In this document: in pieces, positions 37,388 through 45,314 of the stretch
How positions within the stretch are numbered: position 1 is the stretch's first letter
Layout: every line of letters starts with the position of its first letter
Assembly: GCF_001421665.1 (NCBI RefSeq)
Contig: NZ_LMKV01000001.1
Span: 291,037 to 355,036, forward strand
Direction: 5' to 3'
DNA from: Sphingobium sp. Leaf26
GTDB taxonomy: Bacteria > Pseudomonadota > Alphaproteobacteria > Sphingomonadales > Sphingomonadaceae
Length of the DNA: 64,000 nucleotides
The notes under the pieces: model-generated
Database searches by the model: none
What the model was told of the DNA's origin: nothing
The model's input: the letters and a program-made list of their open reading frames with translations, nothing else
Program-made: the position numbers and the translations under genes

Positions 37388-38350
37388 TCAGGCCTCCACC
37401 AACGCCTCGAAATCCTGTTCCGCCAGGAACTTCTCGACATCGAGCGCGGCCATGCAGCCCATGCCCGCCGCCGTCACCGCCTGACGATAGATTTTGTCTG
37501 TGACGTCGCCCGCCGCGAAGACGCCCGGAATCGCGGTGTGGGTCGTGCCCTTTTCCACCACGATATAGCCTTCGTCGAGCGGCAGCTTGCCGTCGAACAA
37601 TTCGGTCGCGGGATGATGGCCGATCGCCACGAAGCCGCCGTCGGTCGGCACATGCGACTTTTCGCCGGTCACCGTGTCGATCAGGTCGACGCCGACCAGA
37701 CCTTCGGGCGTGCCGCCGCCGACGAACCTGTCCACCGCCTTGTTCCAGAGCACCTTGATATTGGGGTGCGCGTGCAGGCGGGCTTGCAGGATCTTTTCGG
37801 CGCGCAGCGAATCGCGGCGATGGATCAGCGTCACGTCATGGCTGTGGTTGGTGAGATAAAGCGCTTCCTCGACCGCGGTGTTGCCGCCGCCGATCACCAC
37901 CACCTTCTTGCCGCGATAGAAGAAGCCGTCGCAGGTGGCGCAGGCGGACACGCCCTTGCCTTGCAGATGCTCCTCGCCCTCGACGCCCAGCCATTTGGCC
38001 TGCGCGCCGGTGCAGATGACCAACGTGTCGGCGACATAGAGCGTGCCGCCGTCGCCGCGCAGGCGGAAGGGGCGTTCGGACAGGTCGATGTCCACGATCT
38101 GGTCGTACATCATCTGCGCGCCGACATGTTCAGCCTGCGCCTGCATCTGCTCCATCAGCCACGGCCCCTGGATCACATCCTTGAAACCGGGATAATTTTC
38201 GACGTCGGTGGTGATGGTCAGTTGCCCGCCCGGCTGCATCCCCTGCACCACGATCGGCGCCAGACCCGCGCGCGCGCCATAGATGGCGGCGGACAGACCG
38301 GCCGGGCCGGAACCGAGGATGAGCATGCGGGTGGAATGGGTGGCGGTCAT
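37388..38350 (-). CDS. trxB: Thioredoxin-disulfide reductase
   Basis: The 320-residue flavoprotein has an N-terminal FAD-binding ILGSGPAGLSAAIYGARAG, the redox-active CATC at residues 137-140 in SACATCDGFFYRG, the NADPH-binding VVIGGGNTAVEEALYL, and the C-terminal FAD motif GVFAAGDVTD. It transfers electrons from NADPH to thioredoxin, which would also serve the MsrC-type reductase at 6979. Length and motifs are fully typical. It marks the conserved side of the AT-rich insert at 38351-40942. Confidence 0.96.
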   Translation of the reverse strand: MTATHSTRMLILGSGPAGLSAAIYGARAGLAPIVVQGMQPGGQLTITTDVENYPGFKDVIQGPWLMEQMQAQAEHVGAQMMYDQIVDIDLSERPFRLRGDGGTLYVADTLVICTGAQAKWLGVEGEEHLQGKGVSACATCDGFFYRGKKVVVIGGGNTAVEEALYLTNHSHDVTLIHRRDSLRAEKILQARLHAHPNIKVLWNKAVDRFVGGGTPEGLVGVDLIDTVTGEKSHVPTDGGFVAIGHHPATELFDGKLPLDEGYIVVEKGTTHTAIPGVFAAGDVTDKIYRQAVTAAGMGCMAALDVEKFLAEQDFEALVEA

Positions 38351-38864
38351 GGACGGGCTTTCAGCTATGATTCGGGTCGGCCAGAGAGATAGGCAGCGTG
38401 GCCGAAGGTGCCAAGCGATGGATTTGCATGGGGACGGGCAAGCGGCGCTTTGGAGGTAGTGCGGGGGGAGCCGCGAAGTTCACAGTGTGGCGGGGCAAAA
38501 AGGGCCGGAAGCGCTCGCAAGGCTCTCGCGAAGCTTCCCGAAGGCGCTCGCGAAGCGTCACTTCCTATTGGGGGGTGCGGGCGTGATTTGGGTGTGGGGA
38601 TGTGGGGCGTTTTGTGGGGACGGAGGGAGGGAGGCTGATCCATGCCAAGGGTAGATCAGAGGAAATCCTATTTGGGAAGGATGTTGGGGTGGCGGTGATG
38701 GCCGAAAGAGGAATGGCAGGTTTTTGACATGGGCGCGGGAAAGCAGACTAAGCAGAGTACCTTTTCTATGGGCATTCAAAACCGCGCGCAGCCGTTAGTG
38801 AACCAGCAATCCCGCCTCCACACCTGTGCAGATTACTCCCTGGTCGGTCACATTAGTCGCAGCT
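38351..38864. other. Non-coding gap between trxB and the sir2 gene
   Basis: No convincing gene lies here on either strand. From 38511 to 38560 there are repeated GCGCTCGC and CTCGCGAAG units. From about 38568 to 38635 the plus strand is strongly G-rich, with many runs of three to six G. The composition switches to AT-rich near 38680, close to the end of the sir2 gene. The region probably contains the trxB promoter at its left end and the junction of the inserted parA-sir2 pair. Confidence 0.5.
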
Positions 38865-39749
38865 TCACCAATTTGCGCTCTCTATGAGAGCCGAGCGCGC
38901 ATCCGTGACGCAAGTATTCAAGCTCTCGATAGCCGCAACTAGGCCACTATGGTCGTCATCAATTTTATCGTAACATAAAGTCTTGAGATTTCGATTTTTT
39001 CTCAAAGATTTCTTCATATCTTCTGGTATTTCATCAGATGTCAAAAAATAATGCGGGTTTATAGAGCCGGGCTGGGTACTGAACGCTTGGTTTTCTAATA
39101 TCAAATTAATGTCAGGATCACCATATCCACACCCGATAAATAAAAACGTATGGGTCATTAGTGCGGCGTCAAATGCAGAATAAAATAGGCTATGTTTTGT
39201 ACGTGCTTTTGCGTAATCTTCTTGCGTAAATATCAAGGTTGCAGGAGATGATAGATTTCCATGAACCTTTACGATGTACCTCGCGTCATTTCTCAGAAAT
39301 TCACATACATCAGGGTCTCCGTAATTCTTGATAAACTGCGACGCCTCATTTATCTCTCTACTTTTATTTTCATAAATGTCGTCGAAATTAAGCGAAAAAA
39401 CCACACGGGTATCGAGCAAAGCAATTAGCTTGTGCAACTCACCAGGAGAATAGTTCGGGTCGGCAAACCTTGACCGTAGGTATGCAGTCCAATCCTCATC
39501 ATACCGATCTTTAAGCCATTCACACGCATGCAAGAGATCGCCTTCTGAAATTGCTTTATAGATATGCTCTGTCTCAGCTGTTCTGGGAAAGCGCCCAGCA
39601 GCATCAAGAAGAAAGCTTTTCCATATTGGTGGACGCGTAGCTTTATCTGCCCCAAGGGCATGACGAGATACGCCTGACCCTATGACAAAAATTGCGCGTC
39701 TCCGAGCAATGTCCCGGATGAGCGGCTTAGGCCATTCCTCGATCAGCAT
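38865..39749 (-). CDS. SIR2-family protein, candidate NAD-dependent effector
   Basis: The 294-residue protein has sirtuin-fold motifs of the SIR2_2 type: IFVIGSGVS at residues 20-28 (nucleotide-binding glycine loop), VFSLNFDDIYE at 117-127, the catalytic-histidine motif VKVHGNL with His163, and FIGCGYGDPDINLIL at 204-218. There is no zinc-binding CxxC set as in deacetylase sirtuins. Stand-alone SIR2_2 proteins in bacteria often act as NAD-degrading effectors in phage defence. It starts three bases after the stop of the ParA-like gene, so the two are an operon. Base composition is far more AT-rich than the flanking genes, a sign of transfer. It has no membrane or signal segment. Confidence 0.85.
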   Translation of the reverse strand: MLIEEWPKPLIRDIARRRAIFVIGSGVSRHALGADKATRPPIWKSFLLDAAGRFPRTAETEHIYKAISEGDLLHACEWLKDRYDEDWTAYLRSRFADPNYSPGELHKLIALLDTRVVFSLNFDDIYENKSREINEASQFIKNYGDPDVCEFLRNDARYIVKVHGNLSSPATLIFTQEDYAKARTKHSLFYSAFDAALMTHTFLFIGCGYGDPDINLILENQAFSTQPGSINPHYFLTSDEIPEDMKKSLRKNRNLKTLCYDKIDDDHSGLVAAIESLNTCVTDARSALIESANW

Positions 39750-39752
39750 TTG

Positions 39753-40727
39753 TCAGGCTATCCGTTTCAGGATTTCAGCTGACACTTCTGCAAATATTAC
39801 TCTCGCCTCTTTCACCTTCGCGAAGTGCGCCCCTACCACACCGTCAGCAGCAGATAGCGAGAAAATTGGCTTTCTGTTAGATTGAGACATCGGTGCAAGA
39901 CTGTGCAAATTTGGAATTTTGCCTACTTCATAAGGCTTTGGCGGCAGCAATTGCCCATTGAAATGCTTATCAATCTGACCGTCGATCTGTTTGATGATTT
40001 CGTCATAAGACTTGACGGGCCTACGCTCGCCACTTGCGTCACGTTTTGCAATGTATTGTTGAGAAACATAGCCAATGAATTTCGCACCATTAATTTCTTT
40101 GGCATCGAGAACTGATTCGCTCTGAACATCATGCTGAGGGCTATTTACCGCATAGTCCCAATTAGATTTCCATTTTTCCATCCATCGGCTGATATTCTCG
40201 AATGCCTTGAGAGAGAATATGTCGATAGACATAGGACTTATGAAGTAATCTGACGACAAAAGAACAGTTCTATTTATCGCGCCAAGTGAAGGGCTAACGT
40301 CAAAAAATACGTAATCATAATTTGTGAGATTTTTGAGCATCTTCTCAAAAACCATGGTGCTAGATAGGCCACGTGGCGTATTAAGTCTTGCCCATTCCTC
40401 CGCTAAAAAATCTTCCGCCATGGAAAGGCCAGGACTTCCGCAAACTACGTCCACGCTAAAGGCAGCTGATCTCTTCAGAGGAACGTGCGAAGCATGCCCT
40501 TCCCCTGCCATCAGACCCGCGAACAAGCTCTCGATATTTTTATTCTTATCCTCTATCTCGCCTGCGAGAACATCATCGTGAAAGAGATATTGTGATGCAT
40601 TGCATTGGGGATCACAGTCAACAACGCAGACTCTTAAGCCCATTTCAGCGAAGTAGGCGGCGACATTACAGAGAAGGGTAGTTTTTCCTACTCCACCCTT
40701 ATTGTTGAAAAAGGCTATGGCCTTCAT
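39753..40727 (-). CDS. ParA-like P-loop ATPase upstream of sir2
   Basis: The 324-residue protein begins MKAIAFFNNKGGVGKTTLLC, with the deviant Walker A KGGVGKTT at residues 10-17, CVVDCDPQCNAS as the second-strand switch, and VFFDVSPSLGAINR as Walker B. It thus belongs to the ParA/MinD/Soj class, but no parB gene or centromere-like repeat is nearby, so a plasmid-partition role is unlikely. GGAGG lies five bases before the ATG at 40727; an ATG 18 codons earlier is rejected because of that site. The C-terminal third (from about residue 215) has a ParA-atypical lysine-rich stretch. As part of an AT-rich pair with sir2, it is plausibly the regulatory or sensing half. Confidence 0.85.
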   Translation of the reverse strand: MKAIAFFNNKGGVGKTTLLCNVAAYFAEMGLRVCVVDCDPQCNASQYLFHDDVLAGEIEDKNKNIESLFAGLMAGEGHASHVPLKRSAAFSVDVVCGSPGLSMAEDFLAEEWARLNTPRGLSSTMVFEKMLKNLTNYDYVFFDVSPSLGAINRTVLLSSDYFISPMSIDIFSLKAFENISRWMEKWKSNWDYAVNSPQHDVQSESVLDAKEINGAKFIGYVSQQYIAKRDASGERRPVKSYDEIIKQIDGQIDKHFNGQLLPPKPYEVGKIPNLHSLAPMSQSNRKPIFSLSAADGVVGAHFAKVKEARVIFAEVSAEILKRIA

Positions 40728-40751
40728 TTTGCCTCCACGGTGGTGTTCCTT

Positions 40752-40767
40752 CGAGGAATTATCCTCG
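40752..40767. promoter_or_regulatory. Palindromic operator-like site in the parA-sir2 leader
   Basis: CGAGGA and TCCTCG form perfect arms around ATTA, 25-40 bases before the ParA start codon and just downstream of the predicted promoter. Its position suits a repressor site or a leader hairpin that controls the pair. This is inference from position and symmetry. Confidence 0.35.
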
Positions 40768-40795
40768 CGCTTTTCAGGCAAGTTCTATGAATACC

Positions 40796-40823
40796 CTGAT
40801 AAAAATCTTAGCAAGCGCGTCAA
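40796..40823 (-). promoter_or_regulatory. Predicted promoter of the parA-sir2 operon
   Basis: On the minus strand TTGACG (40823-40818) and TATCAG (40801-40796) are separated by 16 bases, close to the sigma-70-type consensus. It is about 70 bases upstream of the ParA start in an AT-rich stretch. No better pair is visible in the gap. Confidence 0.4.
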
Positions 40824-40942
40824 GGTCTAACGCAGTGTGATAGATATTTGTAAATTCAGAATGCGTCCGCTTTCCGACACGGGGCATTGGCCTCTAAATG
40901 GCGAGTAGTGGCGCAAACCCGACTTTACGCCACCCCACCCCC

Positions 40943-41680
40943 TCAATCCAGCACGTTAGGCAAATCCTCGAACCCCTTGCGCAGCGCCGCGCTCCAGCCC
41001 TGGGAGATCATCAGGAATTCCTCATTGTCCGCCTCTATGCGGGTGCGGACGCGGAAGTCGTAGGTGTCGGTGGGGATCACCGTCAGGTCGAGCGGCATGC
41101 CGACGGACAGGTTGGAGCGCAGCGTCGAATCCATCGACACCAGCACCGCCTTGGTCGCGTCCTCCAGCGTGGTTTCGCGATGGATGATGCGGTCCAGGAT
41201 CGGCTTGCCATATTTATGCTCGCCGATCTGGAAGAAGGGCGTGTCTTCCGTCGCCTCGATGAAATTGCCGGCGGAATAGATGAGATACAGGCGCGGCTTG
41301 CCGCCCTTGCGCTGGCCCGCGATCATGATCGACGCGCTGGCGCCGGAGCCGCCCATTTCGATGTTGGAGCGATAGCGGTGCTGCATGGTCTGCATCGCTT
41401 CGCCCACGATCTGCGCCACGCGGTACATGGTTTCGCAATTGAGGATGGTTTCGACGTCGGGGTCGAGCTGCGATTCCTTGATCGCCTTGCTCAGCGTCGC
41501 CTTCACCCCCTGGGTGATGGACAGGTTGCCCGAACACATCAGCGTGATCGCGCGCTCGCCCGGCACATGATAGGTGAAGCTTTTCCGAAAGCGCGCGATA
41601 TTGTCCATGCCCGCATTGGTGCGGGTGTCGGACAGCATGACCAGTCCCTGGTCCACGCGCACGGCCACACAATAAGTCAC
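40943..41680 (-). CDS. anbu: Anbu-type proteasome-like peptidase
   Basis: The 245-residue protein is a bacterial beta-subunit relative. It starts at a GTG giving M-TYCVAVRVDQGLVMLSD; Thr2 would become the N-terminal nucleophile after removal of the first residue, and DTRTNAGMDNIARFRKSF follows as in the Anbu group. The start is fixed at GTG 41680, because any longer frame would bury the catalytic threonine; a G-rich site lies upstream. It is last in an operon with transglutaminase, alpha-E and circularly permuted ATP-grasp genes, the classic Anbu neighbourhood, predicted to make and turn over a peptide-like product. Its natural substrate is unknown. Confidence 0.92.
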   Translation of the reverse strand: MTYCVAVRVDQGLVMLSDTRTNAGMDNIARFRKSFTYHVPGERAITLMCSGNLSITQGVKATLSKAIKESQLDPDVETILNCETMYRVAQIVGEAMQTMQHRYRSNIEMGGSGASASIMIAGQRKGGKPRLYLIYSAGNFIEATEDTPFFQIGEHKYGKPILDRIIHRETTLEDATKAVLVSMDSTLRSNLSVGMPLDLTVIPTDTYDFRVRTRIEADNEEFLMISQGWSAALRKGFEDLPNVLD

Positions 41681-41745
41681 GGCCCCCCTGATCTCCTGCT
41701 TCTCTCTGCCGCGATGCCTGAGTCGGACGCAGGCGGTCGCGTGGT

Positions 41746-42618
41746 TCAACCCGCAGAGTCGGGCGGCGGGGTGCTTTGTTGTTGCTGCCGTTGCAACTGC
41801 CGTTCCTCGACTCCGTCCTCCGCCTGCGCGATACGGACGTCGGCGTCAATCCATATGTCGCCCGCCACCATGACCGAGCCACGGATCGGCGCGGCTTCCT
41901 CCGCATCCAGACCGCTGGCGAGCCGCAGATAGCGTTCGGTGACGCAGACGCGGTTGGACGGGTCGAACCCGATCCAGCCAAGCTGCGGCAGGAAGGCTTC
42001 GGCCCAGCCATGGGTTTCGTGCAGCGCATCGCCCTCCCCCGCCAGCAGATAGCCGGACACATAGCGGGCGGGGATGCCGATCGAGCGGGCGGCGGCGATG
42101 AAGACCTGCGCATGGTCCTGACACACGCCCGCGCCCAGCGCGAAGGCCTGCGCGGCGGTCGTATCCGACGTGGTGACGCCGGCGCGATACTGGACCGCGT
42201 CGCTGACGGCGGAGGACAGGGCGTGGAGCGTGGCGAGCGGGCCGTCCTGTTCGGGCAGGTCGCGGGCCATGGCGGCGATGCCGTCCGATGCGCGGGTCAG
42301 CCGGGTGTCGCGCAGGAAATAGCGGGGATCGACCCGGCTGCGCAGATGCCCCACGACGCCATGGCTTTCGCGGGTGTCGACCAGCCCCTCCGCGACGATG
42401 GTCGCATGGTCGATCCGGTCGTGGCGAATCCAGATCGCCTCCCTCTCGCCATAGCTATTGGGGTGGAAGCCGGTGAGCGGCTCGCCATTCACGCTGACCT
42501 GCCATTCCAGCACCATTTGCGCGGGCGTATCGACCGGCATCAGCTTCAGCCGCATCGCCACCCGGCCGGCCCCGGCGGCGTAGCGATAGACGGTCTGGTG
42601 ACGAACGAGCAATTTCAT
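41746..42618 (-). CDS. Transglutaminase-like peptidase
   Basis: The 290-residue protein has an N-terminal beta-rich domain of the bacterial transglutaminase N-terminal type (MKLLVRHQTVYRYAAGAGRV region, first 20 residues). A papain-like transglutaminase core follows with the triad Cys166 (GAGVCQDHA), His203 (ETHGWAEAF) and Asp219 (GFDPSN). The C-terminus is a Gln-rich tail. In this neighbourhood such proteins are thought to hydrolyse or cross-link peptide bonds in concert with the ATP-grasp enzyme. No signal peptide is seen, so action is cytoplasmic. It precedes anbu by 65 bases and follows the alpha-E gene by 24. Confidence 0.9.
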   Translation of the reverse strand: MKLLVRHQTVYRYAAGAGRVAMRLKLMPVDTPAQMVLEWQVSVNGEPLTGFHPNSYGEREAIWIRHDRIDHATIVAEGLVDTRESHGVVGHLRSRVDPRYFLRDTRLTRASDGIAAMARDLPEQDGPLATLHALSSAVSDAVQYRAGVTTSDTTAAQAFALGAGVCQDHAQVFIAAARSIGIPARYVSGYLLAGEGDALHETHGWAEAFLPQLGWIGFDPSNRVCVTERYLRLASGLDAEEAAPIRGSVMVAGDIWIDADVRIAQAEDGVEERQLQRQQQQSTPPPDSAG

Positions 42619-42642
42619 CGACGCCCCTCCCCCTGCCCCGGA

Positions 42643-43575
42643 TCAACCGAAATGATAGGCCTGGGCGATTTCCGCGCCCAGCCTGTTGGTCATGGACAGG
42701 CCATGCTGCACCGTTTCGTGCAAGCCGAAGCGGAAGATTTCGCCGCTGTCCAGCGTCTCCAGCGCGGTGACCATTTCCTGTACCGTGTCGTTGCTGGCCG
42801 CGCGCGCATCATGCCAGCCCGCGAGGCGATTGAGCCTGTAGGCCAACTGGTCGTAGCAATAGGCGACGCTGCGCGGGAACAGACGGTTGAGCATCAGGAA
42901 GTCGGTGATCTGCCAGGGCGTGTAGGTGCCGCCATAGACATGGTGATAGGCACGGCTGCCCGACAGCGCGTGCAGCACCGACGTCCATTGATAATGGTCG
43001 CGATTGCCGCCGATCACTTCGGTTTCGGGGAGCAGGACATAATATTTGACGTCCAGCAGCCGCAACGTCATCTGCGCCCGCTCCAGCGCGGAGCCGCAGC
43101 GCAGGAAGTCATGCCCTTCGTTGCGCAACTGGCCCGAATGGGCGGCACCGCGGAAGGTCATGACGCGGGTCTTCACCCAGTCGATCAGCGTGGGGAGTTG
43201 CTGGCGGGCTTCGCCGACGTCGTAGCTGTCCAGCTTGCGCCAGCCTTCGTTCAGCGCTTCCCACATGTCCTGCGTCAGCATGGTGCGCGCCGATTTCGCG
43301 TTGGCGCGGGCTTTCAGCAGGCAGGAGCGGATCGAGGACGGGTTGTCGGGGTCCAGCATCAGGAAGGAGACGACGTCGCTTTCGGTGACGATCGTGCCTT
43401 CGGGAAACTGGTGGCCCGATCCGGTGGCCCGCACGACGGAGCGCCATTCGTCGCGATGATGCGCGCCGGGCAGGATCGCCATCCGCTGCCCCATGGTCAG
43501 CAGCCGCGCGGTCGCCTCCGCCCGCTCCATATAGCGCGCCATCCAGAAGAGATTTTCGGCGGTCCGGCTCAGCAT
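42643..43575 (-). CDS. Alpha-E domain protein
   Basis: The 310-residue all-helical protein begins MLSRTAENLFWMARYMERAE, the conserved opening of the alpha-E (DUF403) family, and keeps the later GEARQQLP and LNRLFPRSVAYC blocks. Alpha-E proteins occur next to circularly permuted ATP-grasp and transglutaminase genes; their biochemical role is not established. The start at 43575 is preferred; earlier in-frame codons fall in the inverted repeat at 43585-43683 and do not resemble protein. Confidence 0.9.
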   Translation of the reverse strand: MLSRTAENLFWMARYMERAEATARLLTMGQRMAILPGAHHRDEWRSVVRATGSGHQFPEGTIVTESDVVSFLMLDPDNPSSIRSCLLKARANAKSARTMLTQDMWEALNEGWRKLDSYDVGEARQQLPTLIDWVKTRVMTFRGAAHSGQLRNEGHDFLRCGSALERAQMTLRLLDVKYYVLLPETEVIGGNRDHYQWTSVLHALSGSRAYHHVYGGTYTPWQITDFLMLNRLFPRSVAYCYDQLAYRLNRLAGWHDARAASNDTVQEMVTALETLDSGEIFRFGLHETVQHGLSMTNRLGAEIAQAYHFG

Positions 43576-43584
43576 CGCTTTCCC

Positions 43585-43683
43585 CCCCTCCCCTTCAGGG
43601 GAGGGGCCGGGGGTGGGGCTTCGCCCCAATCGCCGCGCCCGGTTGCCAAGCCCCACCCCAACCCCTCCCCTGAAGGGGAGGGG
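43585..43683. repeat. Long GC-rich inverted repeat (REP-like)
   Basis: Two arms of about 37 bases (43585-43621 and 43648-43683) are inverted copies with few differences. Each carries CCCCTCCCCTTCAGGGGAGG or its complement, and each arm is itself partly palindromic. The spacer is 26 bases. It lies in the 151-base gap between the ATP-grasp and alpha-E genes of one operon. Repeats of this kind (CCCTCCCCTTCAGGGGAGGG) are common mobile intergenic elements in sphingomonads; here it may form a strong RNA hairpin that lowers downstream expression. Confidence 0.8.
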
Positions 43684-43726
43684 CTATAATAGGCGTGGGT
43701 GAGCATGATTTTCTCCATGACCATCA

Positions 43727-45136
43727 TCAGTCCTGCATCACCCAGGTATCCTTCACACCGCCGCCCTGGCTGGAATTGACCACCAGCGACCCTTCGGTCA
43801 GCGCGACGCGGGTCAGGCCGCCGGGGACGAGGCGGATCTGCTTGCCGACCAGGCAATAGGGGCGGAAGTCCGCATGACGACCGACCACCGCCGCCGGGCC
43901 GAGCGTCGGCACCGTGGACAGGTCCAGCGTCGGCTGGGCGATGAATTCGCCGGGATTGGCCCTGATCCGCGCGGCATAGGCGGCGACTTCATCCTTGGTC
44001 GACTTGGGACCGATCAACATGCCGTAGCCGCCCGACCCATGAACCTCCTTGCCGACCAGTTCATGGAGATTTTCCAGCACATATTGCATTTCGTCGGGCT
44101 TGCCGCACTGCCAAGTCTGGATATTGTCGAGGATCGGCTTTTCGCCCAGGTAAAAGCGGATCATCTCCGGCACGTAGATATAGACCGCCTTGTCGTCGGC
44201 GATGCCCGATCCGGGCGCCGACGCCAGCGTGACGCCGCCATTGCGATAGACGTTGAAGATGCCCGGCACGCCCAGCAGGCTGTCGGGGCGGAACACCAAG
44301 GGATCGAGATATTCGTCGTCGATCCGGCGGTATATGACGTCGACCGCCTTCGGCCCCAGCGTGGTCTTCATCCACACCCGGTCGCTGTCCACGAACAGGT
44401 CCGCCGGCTCGACCAGTTCCACGCCCATCAGGTCGGCAAGGAAGCTGTGCTCATAATAAGCGCTGTTGAGCGAACCCGGCGTCAACACGACCACCACCGG
44501 ATCGCCCTTGCAGGCCGGCGGCGCGACTTCCTTCAGGCTCTTGAGCAGTTCGGCGGGATAATCGTCCACCGGCGCGACGATTCCCTGCGCGAACAGTTCG
44601 GGGAACATGCGCGTCATGATCTCGCGGTTTTCGAGCATGTAGGACACGCCCGACGGGGTGCGGCAATTATCCTCCAGCACCTCGAAACTGCCGGGGCCAG
44701 TGCGCACGATGTCGATGCCGACGATATGGCTGTAGACCTTGCCCGGCGGACTGAAGTCGGCCATTTCGGCCAGATAGGCGCTGTTGCGGTAGATGATGTC
44801 GGCGGGCATGACGCCGGCCTTCACGATTTCGCCGCGATGATAGACGTCGTGCAGGAAGGCGTTCAGCGCCCGCGCCCGCTGACGGATGCCCTTGTCCAGC
44901 ACGCGCCATTCGTGCGCGGTGAAGATGCGCGGCAGCAGGTCGAACGGGATCAGCCGTTCCGGGTCGCCACCCTCGCCATAGACGGCGAAGGTGATGCCGA
45001 TGCGGCGGAAGATCGCCTCCGCCTCGTCCATGCGGCGATTGAGTCCGGCAATGCCCGTTCGCTCCACCCACTTCTGCACCTCGTCATAGCAAGGGCGTAT
45101 CGAACCATCCGGCTCAAACATTTCATGGAAGGGCAA
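43727..45136 (-). CDS. Circularly permuted type 2 ATP-grasp protein
   Basis: The 469-residue protein shows the circularly permuted ATP-grasp arrangement with IVGIDIVRTGPGSFEVLEDNCRTPSG (key blocks FEVLEDNCRTPSGVS), VYRRIDDEYLDP and the C-terminal LVVNSSQGGGVKDTWV. These proteins (DUF404/DUF407 type) are predicted peptide ligases acting with alpha-E and transglutaminase partners. The chosen start is a TTG at 45136 with GGAGG nine bases upstream; the frame is open further to 45214, and an ATG at 45118 is also possible. It is the first gene of the Anbu operon. It is divergent from the lipoprotein hydrolase gene. Confidence 0.88.
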   Translation of the reverse strand: MPFHEMFEPDGSIRPCYDEVQKWVERTGIAGLNRRMDEAEAIFRRIGITFAVYGEGGDPERLIPFDLLPRIFTAHEWRVLDKGIRQRARALNAFLHDVYHRGEIVKAGVMPADIIYRNSAYLAEMADFSPPGKVYSHIVGIDIVRTGPGSFEVLEDNCRTPSGVSYMLENREIMTRMFPELFAQGIVAPVDDYPAELLKSLKEVAPPACKGDPVVVVLTPGSLNSAYYEHSFLADLMGVELVEPADLFVDSDRVWMKTTLGPKAVDVIYRRIDDEYLDPLVFRPDSLLGVPGIFNVYRNGGVTLASAPGSGIADDKAVYIYVPEMIRFYLGEKPILDNIQTWQCGKPDEMQYVLENLHELVGKEVHGSGGYGMLIGPKSTKDEVAAYAARIRANPGEFIAQPTLDLSTVPTLGPAAVVGRHADFRPYCLVGKQIRLVPGGLTRVALTEGSLVVNSSQGGGVKDTWVMQD

Positions 45137-45314
45137 GTGGACGATCCTCCCTCGGCCAGCGGCCGGTTGTGCATTGCAATATGTGTGCGCCGCGCTGTGG
45201 CGATTGCAAGGCAAAAATGGCGAAGCGGAAAAAGGTTTCCTGCCGGTTCATGATATATGGCGGAAACGCGGTTACATTTCGTTTCTGCGCACAGCTTTTG
45301 GGGGACTGTAAGGG

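Noticed and set aside
39753..40727. ParA-like gene as part of a plasmid partition locus
   Set aside because: No parB, no iteron or centromere repeats and no replication gene are nearby; the downstream partner is a SIR2 protein.
41776..43689. Plus-strand open frame of 637 codons opposite the transglutaminase and alpha-E genes
   Set aside because: Same reason: it shadows conserved genes, has no start signal and shows no protein-family pattern.
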